Assembly (NCBI GenBank): GCA_022562375.1
Contig: JADFPK010000078.1
Coordinates: 1 to 7,644, forward strand
DNA: 7,644 nt
Direction: 5' to 3'
DNA from: Pseudomonadota bacterium
Lineage (GTDB): Bacteria > Pseudomonadota > Alphaproteobacteria > SMXQ01
Shown: piece by piece, positions 1 to 6,663 of the stretch
How positions within the stretch are numbered: the first letter of the stretch is position 1
Layout of the letters: every line of letters starts with the position of its first letter
Translations under genes and position numbers: made by a program
The notes under the pieces: generated by a model
Seen by the model: the letters and a program-made list of their open reading frames with translations, nothing else
Told to the model about the DNA's origin: nothing
Databases searched by the model: none

Positions 1-586
1 CCTCGATCACGGCGATCATGTTGGTGTTGGTGCAGCTCAATAGATAGCCGTCGGCGTCATCGCGGGCATTGGAAATCGCGATCTGCTGCCAGCGCTGGGC
101 CGGGACCATGATGTATTCGTCGACGCCGGTGAGGCCCAGCCCCAATTCATGGATCACTTCGAATCCCGCTTCCTCGAGGTAGCGGGTTTCCTTCTCGCCG
201 GTGGCCTCGTCATAAGGCGTGATGAGCACGAGCTTGTCGACTCTCAGGCTGTCGAGCGCTTCGATGATCGCCCGGCCGGTGGAGACGGCGGGCAAATCGG
301 TCGCTTCCTCGATCACGTCGAGGTAGCGGGTTTCCTTTTCGGCGGCATCGCCAAGGGTGCTCGCCGGGTAGTGGAAGACGATCACGCCCGGTCCGGCGTC
401 GGCCAGGACGGTGGCCGCCTCGGCGATCGCGTCGTCGATCTCGGTCATCGACAGGCGCCGGCGTTCCGGCAGGCGAAGGCGCGTGACATGGATCGTCACG
501 CCGTCCGGGCAGTAGCGGTGAAACTGGGTTTCCGTCAGTTGGTCGGCCGACGGAATGATCAGACCGATACGGGCGGGAGATACCAT
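1..586 (-). CDS. Asp/Glu racemase / arylmalonate decarboxylase-family protein (partial, C-terminus missing)
   Basis: The frame is open from an ATG at 586 to the left edge, giving 195 residues; the C-terminal part lies outside the window. The start (MVSPARIGLIIPSADQ) resembles the first beta strand of the Asp/Glu/hydantoin racemase superfamily, which includes maleate isomerase and arylmalonate decarboxylase (AMDase). The segment YLLSCTNTNM carries Cys185, matching the second catalytic cysteine of the family (LLSCGG in AMDase). Where racemases and maleate isomerase carry their first cysteine, around residues 73-79, this protein reads YPASTLG with no cysteine, as in AMDase, where that position is glycine. 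EKETRYL occurs twice, at residues 83-89 and 131-137. A weak Shine-Dalgarno AGGTG sits 6 bases before ATG. Family membership is well supported. The substrate is unknown, and decarboxylase, isomerase or an uncharacterised branch are all possible. It diverges from an FMN-dependent hydroxy acid dehydrogenase. Confidence 0.8.
   Translation of the reverse strand, partial: MVSPARIGLIIPSADQLTETQFHRYCPDGVTIHVTRLRLPERRRLSMTEIDDAIAEAATVLADAGPGVIVFHYPASTLGDAAEKETRYLDVIEEATDLPAVSTGRAIIEALDSLRVDKLVLITPYDEATGEKETRYLEEAGFEVIHELGLGLTGVDEYIMVPAQRWQQIAISNARDDADGYLLSCTNTNMIAVIE
174..197. repeat. Direct repeat copy 1 (24 bp, inside the racemase-family gene)
   Basis: This 24-base stretch matches 318-341 at 23 of 24 positions in the same orientation. 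The copies are 144 bases (48 codons) apart and in the same reading frame. On the minus strand this copy encodes residues 131-137 (EKETRYL) of the racemase-family protein. Confidence 0.85.
318..341. repeat. Direct repeat copy 2 (24 bp, inside the racemase-family gene)
   Basis: This is the partner of 174-197, with a single C/T difference. On the minus strand it encodes residues 83-89 (EKETRYL). The flanking sequences of the two copies do not continue to match, so the repeat is confined to this short block. Confidence 0.85.
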
Positions 587-681
587 GGTTTACACCTGAC
601 GGTAACCATCCCGGAGTGGATTTCCAGTCGCGGCGCGGCCTCGAGCGAGGGTGCGCCGGCGGCCGGAAGTCCTGTCGGTTC

Positions 682-709
682 AGTATGTTCCTCGGCCGAA
701 ACGAGTCAA
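682..709 (-). promoter_or_regulatory. Candidate sigma70-type promoter of the racemase-family gene
   Basis: On the minus strand there is a -35 hexamer TTGACT (709-704), a 16-base spacer and a -10 hexamer CATACT (687-682). The -35 matches TTGACA at 5 of 6 positions and the -10 matches TATAAT at 4 of 6. Transcription would start near 675, leaving a leader of about 90 bases before the ATG at 586. The -35 lies at the centre of an inverted repeat. The call rests on pattern and position only. Confidence 0.45.
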
Positions 710-714
710 CGTTT
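699..714. promoter_or_regulatory. Inverted repeat centred on the -35 of the minus-strand promoter (possible operator)
   Basis: AAACG (699-703) and CGTTT (710-714) are perfect complements around a 6-base centre, and that centre is exactly the TTGACT -35 hexamer read on the minus strand. A regulator bound here would block or alter use of the promoter. Five-base arms are short, so chance is possible. Confidence 0.3.
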
Positions 715-797
715 TTGCCCGCCCGTCCCTGGCCCGGCGATGTGAGCGGCGATCTCCGGCCTTCGTAAAGAGCCGGCAAATCGGACTGGACATCGCC

Positions 798-824
798 GAC
801 CGGCGCGGGCTAACTGGCCCGGTC
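798..824. promoter_or_regulatory. Dyad GACCGG-N15-CCGGTC upstream of the dehydrogenase gene (possible operator)
   Basis: Perfect 6-base half-sites (798-803 and 819-824) have starts 21 bases apart, about two helical turns, which would put both on the same DNA face. The dyad ends 45 bases before the GTG start of the dehydrogenase, in the divergent spacer. No T-run follows it and it lies upstream of a gene start, so an operator fits better than a terminator. No confident promoter for the dehydrogenase was recognised nearby. Confidence 0.3.
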
Positions 825-852
825 ATAACGACAATTAACCTTCAGTCTTTTC

Positions 853-861
853 AGGGAGGAG
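853..861 (+). promoter_or_regulatory. Strong Shine-Dalgarno that fixes the GTG start of the dehydrogenase
   Basis: AGGGAGGAG lies 8 bases before GTG at 870. The same frame is open further upstream to an ATG at 651, but the extra 73 residues would be low-complexity spacer sequence with no family similarity. This ribosome binding site therefore selects the GTG. Confidence 0.8.
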
Positions 862-869
862 ATCGTATC

Positions 870-1970
870 GTGGCCGAATTCGCGACCTTGCAGGACATCG
901 TCCTGGAGGCGAAACGGAAGCTTTCGTCGACAACTTGGGACTATCTGACGGGGGGCAGCGATTCGGAAACGACCCTCAAGCGCAACCGCGCCGCCCTCGA
1001 CAGCATCGCCTTCCGGCCCAGGGTGTTTCGCGATGTAAGCCAGGCCGATACCTCGGGGGAATATCTCGGCCAAAAATTCTCCATTCCCGTCTTCATGGCG
1101 CCCATCGGTTCGCTCACGCTCCTCGATCCCGGCGCCGCGCTGAGCGTCGCCAAGGCGGCGGCGAAGAGCGAGGTCATGAGCATGGTCAGCACGGTCTCCA
1201 TGCCGGGCATCGAGGCGACGGCCGAGGGCTCCGATGGCTACCTCGTTTTCCAGCTTTACGTGCGCGGCGACATGGACTGGATCGACACCATCATGGACCG
1301 GGTCAAGGCGGCGGATTACAAGGCCGTCGCCATCACCGTCGACACCGCCAGTTACAGCCGCCGTGAACGCGATCTCGTCAACCGGCTGGTCAAGCGCGAG
1401 CCGGGCAAATGGGCGGCGCTCGGCGGCATCGACCCCTTGAGGGAGCGGCGTCACCAGGCGAAACTCACCTGGGACCTGATCGCCAAGATAAAGGACCGCA
1501 CCCAACTGCCGGTCATCGTCAAGGGCATCGCCACCCCGGAAGACGCCAAGCTCGCGCTCGAGCACGGCGCCGACGTCATCTATGTCTCCAATCACGGCGG
1601 CCGCCAACTCGATCACGGGCTCGGCTCCATCCAGGTCCTGCCCGAGATCGTCGAGGCCGTCGGCGGCAAGGCCGAGGTTTTCGTCGATGGCGGGTTCGTG
1701 CGCGGCTCCGACGTGCTCAAGGCCATCGCGCTCGGCGCTTCGGCCGTCGGCCTCGGCAAGCTTCAGGGCTGGGCCTTGGCGGCGGGCGGCGAGGCCGGCC
1801 TGGCGCGGGCGATCGAGATCATTAACGAGGAAATGCGCGTCTGCATGATGCTGCTGGGGATCGCTAGCCTGGACGAGCTCGACGGCGGCTATCTCCACCC
1901 CACCCAGCCGGTGACCCAGCCCCACCCCCTGAGCGCCTTCCCGCTGTTCATGGAGAAGCACAAGTGGTGA
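870..1970 (+). CDS. FMN-dependent alpha-hydroxy acid dehydrogenase/oxidase (glycolate oxidase / lactate dehydrogenase family)
   Basis: The product is a 366-residue TIM-barrel flavoprotein predicted to oxidise a 2-hydroxy acid to the 2-oxo acid; length is typical of the family. Matches to spinach glycolate oxidase (GOX) positions are Tyr25 (Y24), Gln128 and Tyr130 in FQLY (Q127, Y129), Thr156 and Asp158 in TVD (T155, D157), Arg165 (R164), Lys218 in VIVKGI (K230), catalytic His242 and substrate-binding Arg245 in SNHGGRQLD (H254, R257), and Asp273 in DGG (D285). The full active-site set is present, so activity is expected. Two FMN phosphate-contact positions differ: GOX R289 is Val277 and R309 (usual GRP) is Lys297 in GLGKLQGW. 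There is no signal peptide, and the loop after residue 172 lacks the hydrophobic membrane segment of mandelate dehydrogenase, so the enzyme is probably soluble. The substrate (lactate, glycolate, mandelate or other) and electron acceptor cannot be told from sequence. The GTG start follows a strong ribosome binding site. It is transcribed divergently from the racemase-family gene. Confidence 0.9.
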   Translation: MAEFATLQDIVLEAKRKLSSTTWDYLTGGSDSETTLKRNRAALDSIAFRPRVFRDVSQADTSGEYLGQKFSIPVFMAPIGSLTLLDPGAALSVAKAAAKSEVMSMVSTVSMPGIEATAEGSDGYLVFQLYVRGDMDWIDTIMDRVKAADYKAVAITVDTASYSRRERDLVNRLVKREPGKWAALGGIDPLRERRHQAKLTWDLIAKIKDRTQLPVIVKGIATPEDAKLALEHGADVIYVSNHGGRQLDHGLGSIQVLPEIVEAVGGKAEVFVDGGFVRGSDVLKAIALGASAVGLGKLQGWALAAGGEAGLARAIEIINEEMRVCMMLLGIASLDELDGGYLHPTQPVTQPHPLSAFPLFMEKHKW

Positions 1971-2010
1971 TCGGGGCGGCCAAGGAATTTTGCGCCGAGA
2001 TGGCGGCGGT

Positions 2011-2039
2011 GTGCCATGGCCGTTGCTCCATGTTATAAA
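2011..2039 (+). promoter_or_regulatory. Candidate extended -10 promoter for glnD
   Basis: An extended -10 element, TG-T-TATAAA, occupies 2031-2039 (hexamer 2034-2039). With a 17-base spacer the -35 is GTGCCA (2011-2016), 4 of 6 to consensus; an extended -10 tolerates a weak -35. This is an AT-rich spot in very GC-rich DNA. Transcription would start near 2046, about 70 bases before the glnD ATG. It lies in the 145-base gap after the dehydrogenase gene, in which no other feature was recognised. Confidence 0.45.
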
Positions 2040-2115
2040 AGGAACCGCAAGAGCTTGGGCGCCGGGCCCGTGGCTTGGGTTGCAACCTCCCGGCCGAGGC
2101 AGCATCTGGAAGACC

Positions 2116-4941
2116 ATGAAAGCCGTCCACGACAAGCGCGCCATCATCGACCGCTCCTCTCTCGGCGCCAAGATCCGCAAGGCCGCCGAAGAAGACCGCA
2201 CGCCCGAGCAAAGGCGCGCCAAGGTGCTGGGTCTGTTGAAAGGGGCGCTGGACGATGGACGCGAAGAGGTGTCGGAGCGGTTCTACGACGGCGCCACCGG
2301 GGCGGAGACCAACGCCTCCAACCGATACCTCATCGATCGGCTTATCCAGGGGCTCTACGACTTCACCACCAAGCGGATCTATCCGCTGGCCAATCCGACG
2401 GCGGGCGAGTTGCTCGGCGTCATCGCCGTCGGCGGCTATGGCCGCGGCGAGCTTGCGCCCCATTCGGACATCGATCTCCTGTTCCTGTCGTCTTACAAGA
2501 AGACCCCCCACACCGAGCAGGTGGTCGAATACATGCTCTATATGCTGTGGGATCTGGGGCTCAAGGTGGGCCACGCCACGCGCTCCATCGATGAATGCAT
2601 CCGCCTTGCCAAGGCCGATCTGACGATCCGCACATCGGTGCTCGAATCGCGCCATATCTGCGGCCATGAGGAGCTTTCCACCACGCTTCGCCGGCGTTTC
2701 ATCAAGGAGGTGATGACCGGCACGGAGATGACCTTCGTCGAGGAGAAGCTTGCCGAACGCGACGCCCGCCACCAGCGCATGGGCGATTCACGCTATGTGC
2801 TCGAGCCCAACGTCAAGGAAGGCAAGGGAGGCTTGCGCGACCTGCACACCTTGTTCTGGATCGCCAAATATCTCTACCGGGTGGACGAGGTCGGCGAGAT
2901 GGTCAAGCTCGGCGTGCTGTCGGCCAAGGAGGCCGCCCGCTTCGCCAAGGCCGAGAATTTCCTGTGGACGGTGCGCTGCCACCTTCACTATATCGCCGGT
3001 CGCGCCGAGGACCGGCTGACCTTCGATCTGCAGGAAGAGCTCGGCCGCCTCATGGGCTATACCGATCACACCGGCGCCCGCGGGGTCGAGCGCTTCATGA
3101 AACACTACTTCCTCTACGCCAAGGAGGTGGGGGACTTGACCCGCATCTTCTGCGCCGCGCTGGAGGAACAGCACAAGCGCAAACCGCTTTTCTCGCTGCC
3201 CAGGTTTGGCTTGAGCAAACGCGACGTCGAAGGGTTCCGGGTGCGCGGCAACTGGGTCACGGTCCAAAGCGACACCGCCTTCGCCGACGACCCGGTCAAC
3301 CTCATCCGGCTGTTCCACGTCGCCCAGCGCCATCAGTTCGACATCCATCCCCAGGCGCTGCGCCTGATCACGCGCAATCTCAAGCTGATCGACGACGATC
3401 TCAGGAACGACGCCGAGGCCAACCGGCTGTTCATGGAAATCCTGGCGGCGCCCGACGACCCCGAATTCATCCTCAGGCGGATGAACGAAGCCGGTGTGTT
3501 CGGCCGGTTCATTCCCGATTTCGGCCGCGTCGTCGGCCAGATGCAGCACGACATGTATCACGTCTATACCGTCGACGAACACACCATCTTCGCCCTCGGC
3601 ATCCTCCACCGGATCGAACTGGGGCTCCTCGACGACGAGGTGCCGTTCGTCAGCGAGGTGATGCAAACGGTCAAATCGCGCCGGGCGCTCTATCTCGCGC
3701 TGCTGCTTCACGACATCGCCAAGGGAAGGGGTGGCAGTCATTCGGAAATCGGCTCGGAGATCGCGCTTCGGCTCGGTCCCCGGCTGCGGCTAACGGATGA
3801 GGAAACCGAGACCGTCTCCTGGCTGGTGCGCCATCATCTGCTGATGAGCGAAATCGCCTTCAAGCGCGATATCGACGACCCTCAGACGGTGAGGGATTTC
3901 GTCGCCGCCGTGCAATCGCCCGAGCGCCTGCGACAGCTCCTCAGTTTGACCGTCGCCGATATCCGCGCCGTCGGCCCCAATGTCTGGAACGGCTGGAAAG
4001 GGGCGCTTTTGCGCGACCTTTTTTACCTCTCCGAGGATCTCATGTCGGGCGGGCTGATGGCCGAAGGCCGCGAGAAACGGGCCGAGGCGGCGCGTCAGGC
4101 GCTCAAGGGGGAACTCACCGATTGGAACGCGGCCGAGATCGAAGAACATTTGGCGCGGGGCTATCCGTCCTACTGGCTGGCCTTCGATACCGAGACCCAT
4201 GCCCGTCAGGCGCGGCTCATCCGGGAAGCGGAAAGGACCGGCGCGCCGCTGACCATCGACACCAGGGTGGATGATCCGAGGGCGGTTACCGAGGTGACCA
4301 TCTATACCGCCGATCACGCCGGCCTGTTCAGGCAGATCGCCGGGGCGATGGCGGTTTCCGGCGCCAACATCGTCGACGCCAAGATCTTTACGCTCGCCAA
4401 TGGCATGGCGATTGACACTTTCTCGATCCAGGACGCCAGCGGCGGGGCGTACAGGCGGACCGAGAGGCTGGCGCGGTTGACCAAGCGGATCGAAAAGGTG
4501 CTGGCGGGGCGCCTCCGCCTCGACCAGGAATTGGCCAACCAACGGACTCAATCGAGGCACGCCAGGGCCTTTAACGTGTCGCCCAGGGTGATGATCGACA
4601 ACGACGCCTCCGCCACCCATACCGTGATCGAAGTGAACGGCAAGGACCGGTCAGGGTTCCTCTATGACGTGACCTGTGCCCTGACGGACCTCAATCTGCA
4701 GATATCGTCGGCCAAGATCTCGACCTTCGGCGCCAACGCGGTCGACGTTTTCTACGTCAAGGACCTGTTCGGCCTCAAGATTGCCCACGAAGGCAAGCTC
4801 GAGGAGATCAAGAACCGTCTGATCGAGGCGGCGAAGGACCCGGACGCGGCGCAAAAGACCGAATGGGTGGCGCCTCGCCGCCCCGCCAGGGGGCGTCGGA
4901 CCCGGCGCAAATCCAAGGAACGGAGCGCCGCCGCCGAGTAG
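2116..4941 (+). CDS. glnD: Bifunctional [protein-PII] uridylyltransferase / uridylyl-removing enzyme GlnD
   Basis: This cytosolic nitrogen sensor uridylylates PII proteins (GlnB/GlnK) when glutamine is low and removes UMP when it is high. The 941-residue product has the full family order. A nucleotidyltransferase domain spans about 95-225 with GGYGRGELAPHSDID (metal-binding Asp118 and Asp120). A GlnD-type linker domain follows, with signature PNVKEGKGGLRD at 231-242. An HD hydrolase domain spans about 470-610 (His489, His532-Asp533 in LLLHDIAKG, His573-His574). Two ACT domains lie at about 724-800 and 836-908 and bind glutamine in the family. Both catalytic centres look intact. The frame stays open back to 1990, but MKAVHDKRAI at 2116 gives normal length and the candidate promoter lies within the extension. 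Only a weak GGA (2108-2110) serves as Shine-Dalgarno. The C-terminus ends in an Arg/Lys-rich tail (919-935). glnD heads a possible glnD-murJ-trpS unit. Confidence 0.97.
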   Translation: MKAVHDKRAIIDRSSLGAKIRKAAEEDRTPEQRRAKVLGLLKGALDDGREEVSERFYDGATGAETNASNRYLIDRLIQGLYDFTTKRIYPLANPTAGELLGVIAVGGYGRGELAPHSDIDLLFLSSYKKTPHTEQVVEYMLYMLWDLGLKVGHATRSIDECIRLAKADLTIRTSVLESRHICGHEELSTTLRRRFIKEVMTGTEMTFVEEKLAERDARHQRMGDSRYVLEPNVKEGKGGLRDLHTLFWIAKYLYRVDEVGEMVKLGVLSAKEAARFAKAENFLWTVRCHLHYIAGRAEDRLTFDLQEELGRLMGYTDHTGARGVERFMKHYFLYAKEVGDLTRIFCAALEEQHKRKPLFSLPRFGLSKRDVEGFRVRGNWVTVQSDTAFADDPVNLIRLFHVAQRHQFDIHPQALRLITRNLKLIDDDLRNDAEANRLFMEILAAPDDPEFILRRMNEAGVFGRFIPDFGRVVGQMQHDMYHVYTVDEHTIFALGILHRIELGLLDDEVPFVSEVMQTVKSRRALYLALLLHDIAKGRGGSHSEIGSEIALRLGPRLRLTDEETETVSWLVRHHLLMSEIAFKRDIDDPQTVRDFVAAVQSPERLRQLLSLTVADIRAVGPNVWNGWKGALLRDLFYLSEDLMSGGLMAEGREKRAEAARQALKGELTDWNAAEIEEHLARGYPSYWLAFDTETHARQARLIREAERTGAPLTIDTRVDDPRAVTEVTIYTADHAGLFRQIAGAMAVSGANIVDAKIFTLANGMAIDTFSIQDASGGAYRRTERLARLTKRIEKVLAGRLRLDQELANQRTQSRHARAFNVSPRVMIDNDASATHTVIEVNGKDRSGFLYDVTCALTDLNLQISSAKISTFGANAVDVFYVKDLFGLKIAHEGKLEEIKNRLIEAAKDPDAAQKTEWVAPRRPARGRRTRRKSKERSAAAE

Positions 4942-5039
4942 CGTTCGCGGCGCCATCGGACGCCGCTATCCAACGCCGCCATCCAACCCCGGCCTTCCGG
5001 CGCTTTCCTAACGCCCGGAAATCCTTTACATCACCCCCC

Positions 5040-6584
5040 ATGGCGCTTTTGCGTTCGATCACCACCGTCGGCGGCTACACCATGATAAGCCGCGTGCTCG
5101 GCTTCGCGCGCGATATCCTGATCGCCAACATCCTCGGGGCCAGCGCGGTGGCCGACGCCTTCTTCGTCGCCTTCAAATATCCCAACTTTTTCCGCCGGTT
5201 GTTCGCCGAGGGGGCCTTCAACGCCGCCTTCGTGCCGCTGTTTTCCGGCCTGCTTGCGACCGGCGGGCGCAGCGAGGCGAAGGCGTTCGCCGAGGGGACC
5301 TTCGCCGTCCTGTCATGCGCGCTTCTCTTCCTCGTCGCCGCGTTCGAGATCGCCATGCCCTGGGCGATGTATGCGATCGCCCCCGGTTTCGCCGCCGATC
5401 CGGAGAAGTTCCAACTGGCGGTCACGCTCACTCGCATCACCTTCCCCTATCTGCTGTTCATTTCCCTGGTCTCGCTCATGGGCGGGGTGCTGAATTCCCT
5501 CGACCGCTTCGCCGCCGCCGCGGCGACGCCGATCATCCTCAACGTCTCTCTCATCACCGCCCTGATCGGGCTCGCCCGCTTCACCGACACCCCGGGCCAT
5601 GCCCTGGCCTGGGGCGTCGCCGCCGCCGGGATCGCCCAGTTCCTGTGGCTGTACCTCGTTTTGCACGGCGCCGGAATGGGGCTCAAATTGCGCCGCCCCC
5701 GCCTGACGCCGAAGGTGCGCCGGCTGTTGAAGCTCATGGTGCCGGGCGCCATCGGCGCCGGGGTGGTGCAAATAAACCTGTTGGTCGACGTTCTTATCGC
5801 CTCATTCCTGCCCTCGGGCTCGATTTCGTACCTCTATTTCGCCGACCGCGTGAACCAATTGCCCCTCGGCGTCATCGGCGTCGGCGTCGGCACGGCGCTT
5901 TTGCCGCTGCTCTCGCGCCAGATCCGAAGCGAGGAAGCGGCGGCGGCGTTGGACAGTCAGAACCGGGCGCTCGAAATCGCCCTTTTGCTCACCATCCCGG
6001 CGGCGGCGGCGCTGATGGTGATCTCGGGACCGGTGATCCTGGTGCTGTTCGGTCGCGGCGCCTTCGCCGCGCCGGAGGTCGAGGCGGCGTCGATGGCGCT
6101 CGCGGCCTATGCCGCCGGCTTGCCGGCCTATGTGCTGATCAAGGTTTTGACGCCGGGCTATTTCGCCCGCGAGGACACCGTCACGCCGGTGAAGATCGCG
6201 TCGATTTGCGTCGTCGTCAATCTGGTCCTCAACCTCGTGCTCATGGGGCCGTTCGCCCATGTCGGCATCGCCGTGGCGACGGCCATCGCCGCCTGGATCA
6301 ACGCCGCCCTTCTCGCCGGCGGACTTAAAAGGCGCGGGCATCTCGTCATCGACGACCGGCTGAAATCGCGCCTGCCGAGAATCGCGCTGGCCGCGGTCGT
6401 CATGACCGTCTGTCTGGTGCTCGGCGCCATGGCTCTGGCCGGCCCGCTTGCCGGCGCCGAGGTTCCGCGCATCGGGGCGCTGGTGGGGTTGGTCGCCGGC
6501 GGCATCGTCATCTACGGGGCTTGCGCGCAGCTCAGCGGGGCGGCGGATCTCAAGGAGCTCAAGACCCTCATGGGCCGGACTTGA
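5040..6584 (+). CDS. murJ: Lipid II flippase MurJ (MviN)
   Basis: This inner-membrane MOP-superfamily transporter flips lipid II to the periplasmic face for peptidoglycan synthesis. The 514 residues form many hydrophobic segments, in line with the 14 helices of the family. Residues important in E. coli MurJ occur at the same numbers: Arg18 and Arg24 (GFARD), Asp39, Arg52 (FRRLFAEGAF) and Arg270 (FADR). E. coli Glu273 is Gln273 here. The exact agreement in numbering supports ATG 5040, although the frame is open back into glnD. No Shine-Dalgarno stands before this start: the nearest purine stretch, GGAAA, is about 18 bases away and the six bases before ATG are all C. Translation may be leaderless or coupled to upstream translation. 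It lies 98 bases after glnD with no terminator or clear promoter between. The gene is essential in most rod-shaped bacteria. Confidence 0.96.
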   Translation: MALLRSITTVGGYTMISRVLGFARDILIANILGASAVADAFFVAFKYPNFFRRLFAEGAFNAAFVPLFSGLLATGGRSEAKAFAEGTFAVLSCALLFLVAAFEIAMPWAMYAIAPGFAADPEKFQLAVTLTRITFPYLLFISLVSLMGGVLNSLDRFAAAAATPIILNVSLITALIGLARFTDTPGHALAWGVAAAGIAQFLWLYLVLHGAGMGLKLRRPRLTPKVRRLLKLMVPGAIGAGVVQINLLVDVLIASFLPSGSISYLYFADRVNQLPLGVIGVGVGTALLPLLSRQIRSEEAAAALDSQNRALEIALLLTIPAAAALMVISGPVILVLFGRGAFAAPEVEAASMALAAYAAGLPAYVLIKVLTPGYFAREDTVTPVKIASICVVVNLVLNLVLMGPFAHVGIAVATAIAAWINAALLAGGLKRRGHLVIDDRLKSRLPRIALAAVVMTVCLVLGAMALAGPLAGAEVPRIGALVGLVAGGIVIYGACAQLSGAADLKELKTLMGRT

Positions 6585-6624
6585 CCGCCATAGGGGATGA
6601 GGCCATAACTCCGCCGCGCCGCGA

Positions 6625-6645
6625 GCCGGCCCACCGATGGGCGGC
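6625..6645 (+). promoter_or_regulatory. Bulged hairpin just upstream of the trpS ribosome binding site
   Basis: GCC (6625-6627), a bulged G, and GCCCA (6629-6633) pair with TGGGC and GGC (6638-6645) around a CCGA tetraloop, giving 8 G-C-rich base pairs. The hairpin ends 4 bases before the trpS Shine-Dalgarno AGGAG (6650-6654). No T-run follows directly, so it is not a typical intrinsic terminator. It could affect ribosome access or mRNA processing between murJ and trpS. No leader peptide or T-box features were seen. Confidence 0.35.
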
Positions 6646-6663
6646 AGGCAGGAGCTTGTTTTC

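Noticed and set aside
639..650. Short palindrome CCTCG-AG-CGAGG in the leader of the racemase-family gene
   Set aside because: A two-base loop is too tight for an RNA hairpin and GC-rich spacer DNA yields such palindromes by chance.
149..779. Plus-strand and out-of-frame minus-strand open frames over the racemase-family gene and spacer
   Set aside because: The translations are biased and match no family; the partial minus-strand gene in the third frame has clear family motifs.
651..869. N-terminal extension of the dehydrogenase to an ATG at 651
   Set aside because: The extra 73 residues have no family similarity, lie in the divergent spacer with candidate control sites, and a strong Shine-Dalgarno stands before GTG 870.
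1971..1998. Possible terminator after the dehydrogenase (CGCC-GAGAT-GGCG)
   Set aside because: The stem is only four base pairs and no T-run follows.
2015..2032. Inverted repeat CATGG-N8-CCATG near the glnD promoter
   Set aside because: The arms are only five bases, CATGG is self-similar to NcoI-type palindromes, and the position relative to the promoter is not compelling.
1990..2115. Longer glnD starting at 1990
   Set aside because: The extension is low-complexity, contains the extended -10 promoter candidate, and the 2116 start already gives normal GlnD length.
810..2222. Long minus-strand open frame opposite the dehydrogenase gene
   Set aside because: It is a GC-rich shadow of a clearly coding plus-strand gene with no recognisable domain. 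The same applies to the minus-strand frames opposite glnD, murJ and trpS.
4863..5039. Longer murJ starting inside the 3' end of glnD
   Set aside because: It would add an Arg/Pro-rich non-membrane segment, while numbering of essential residues fits the ATG at 5040.
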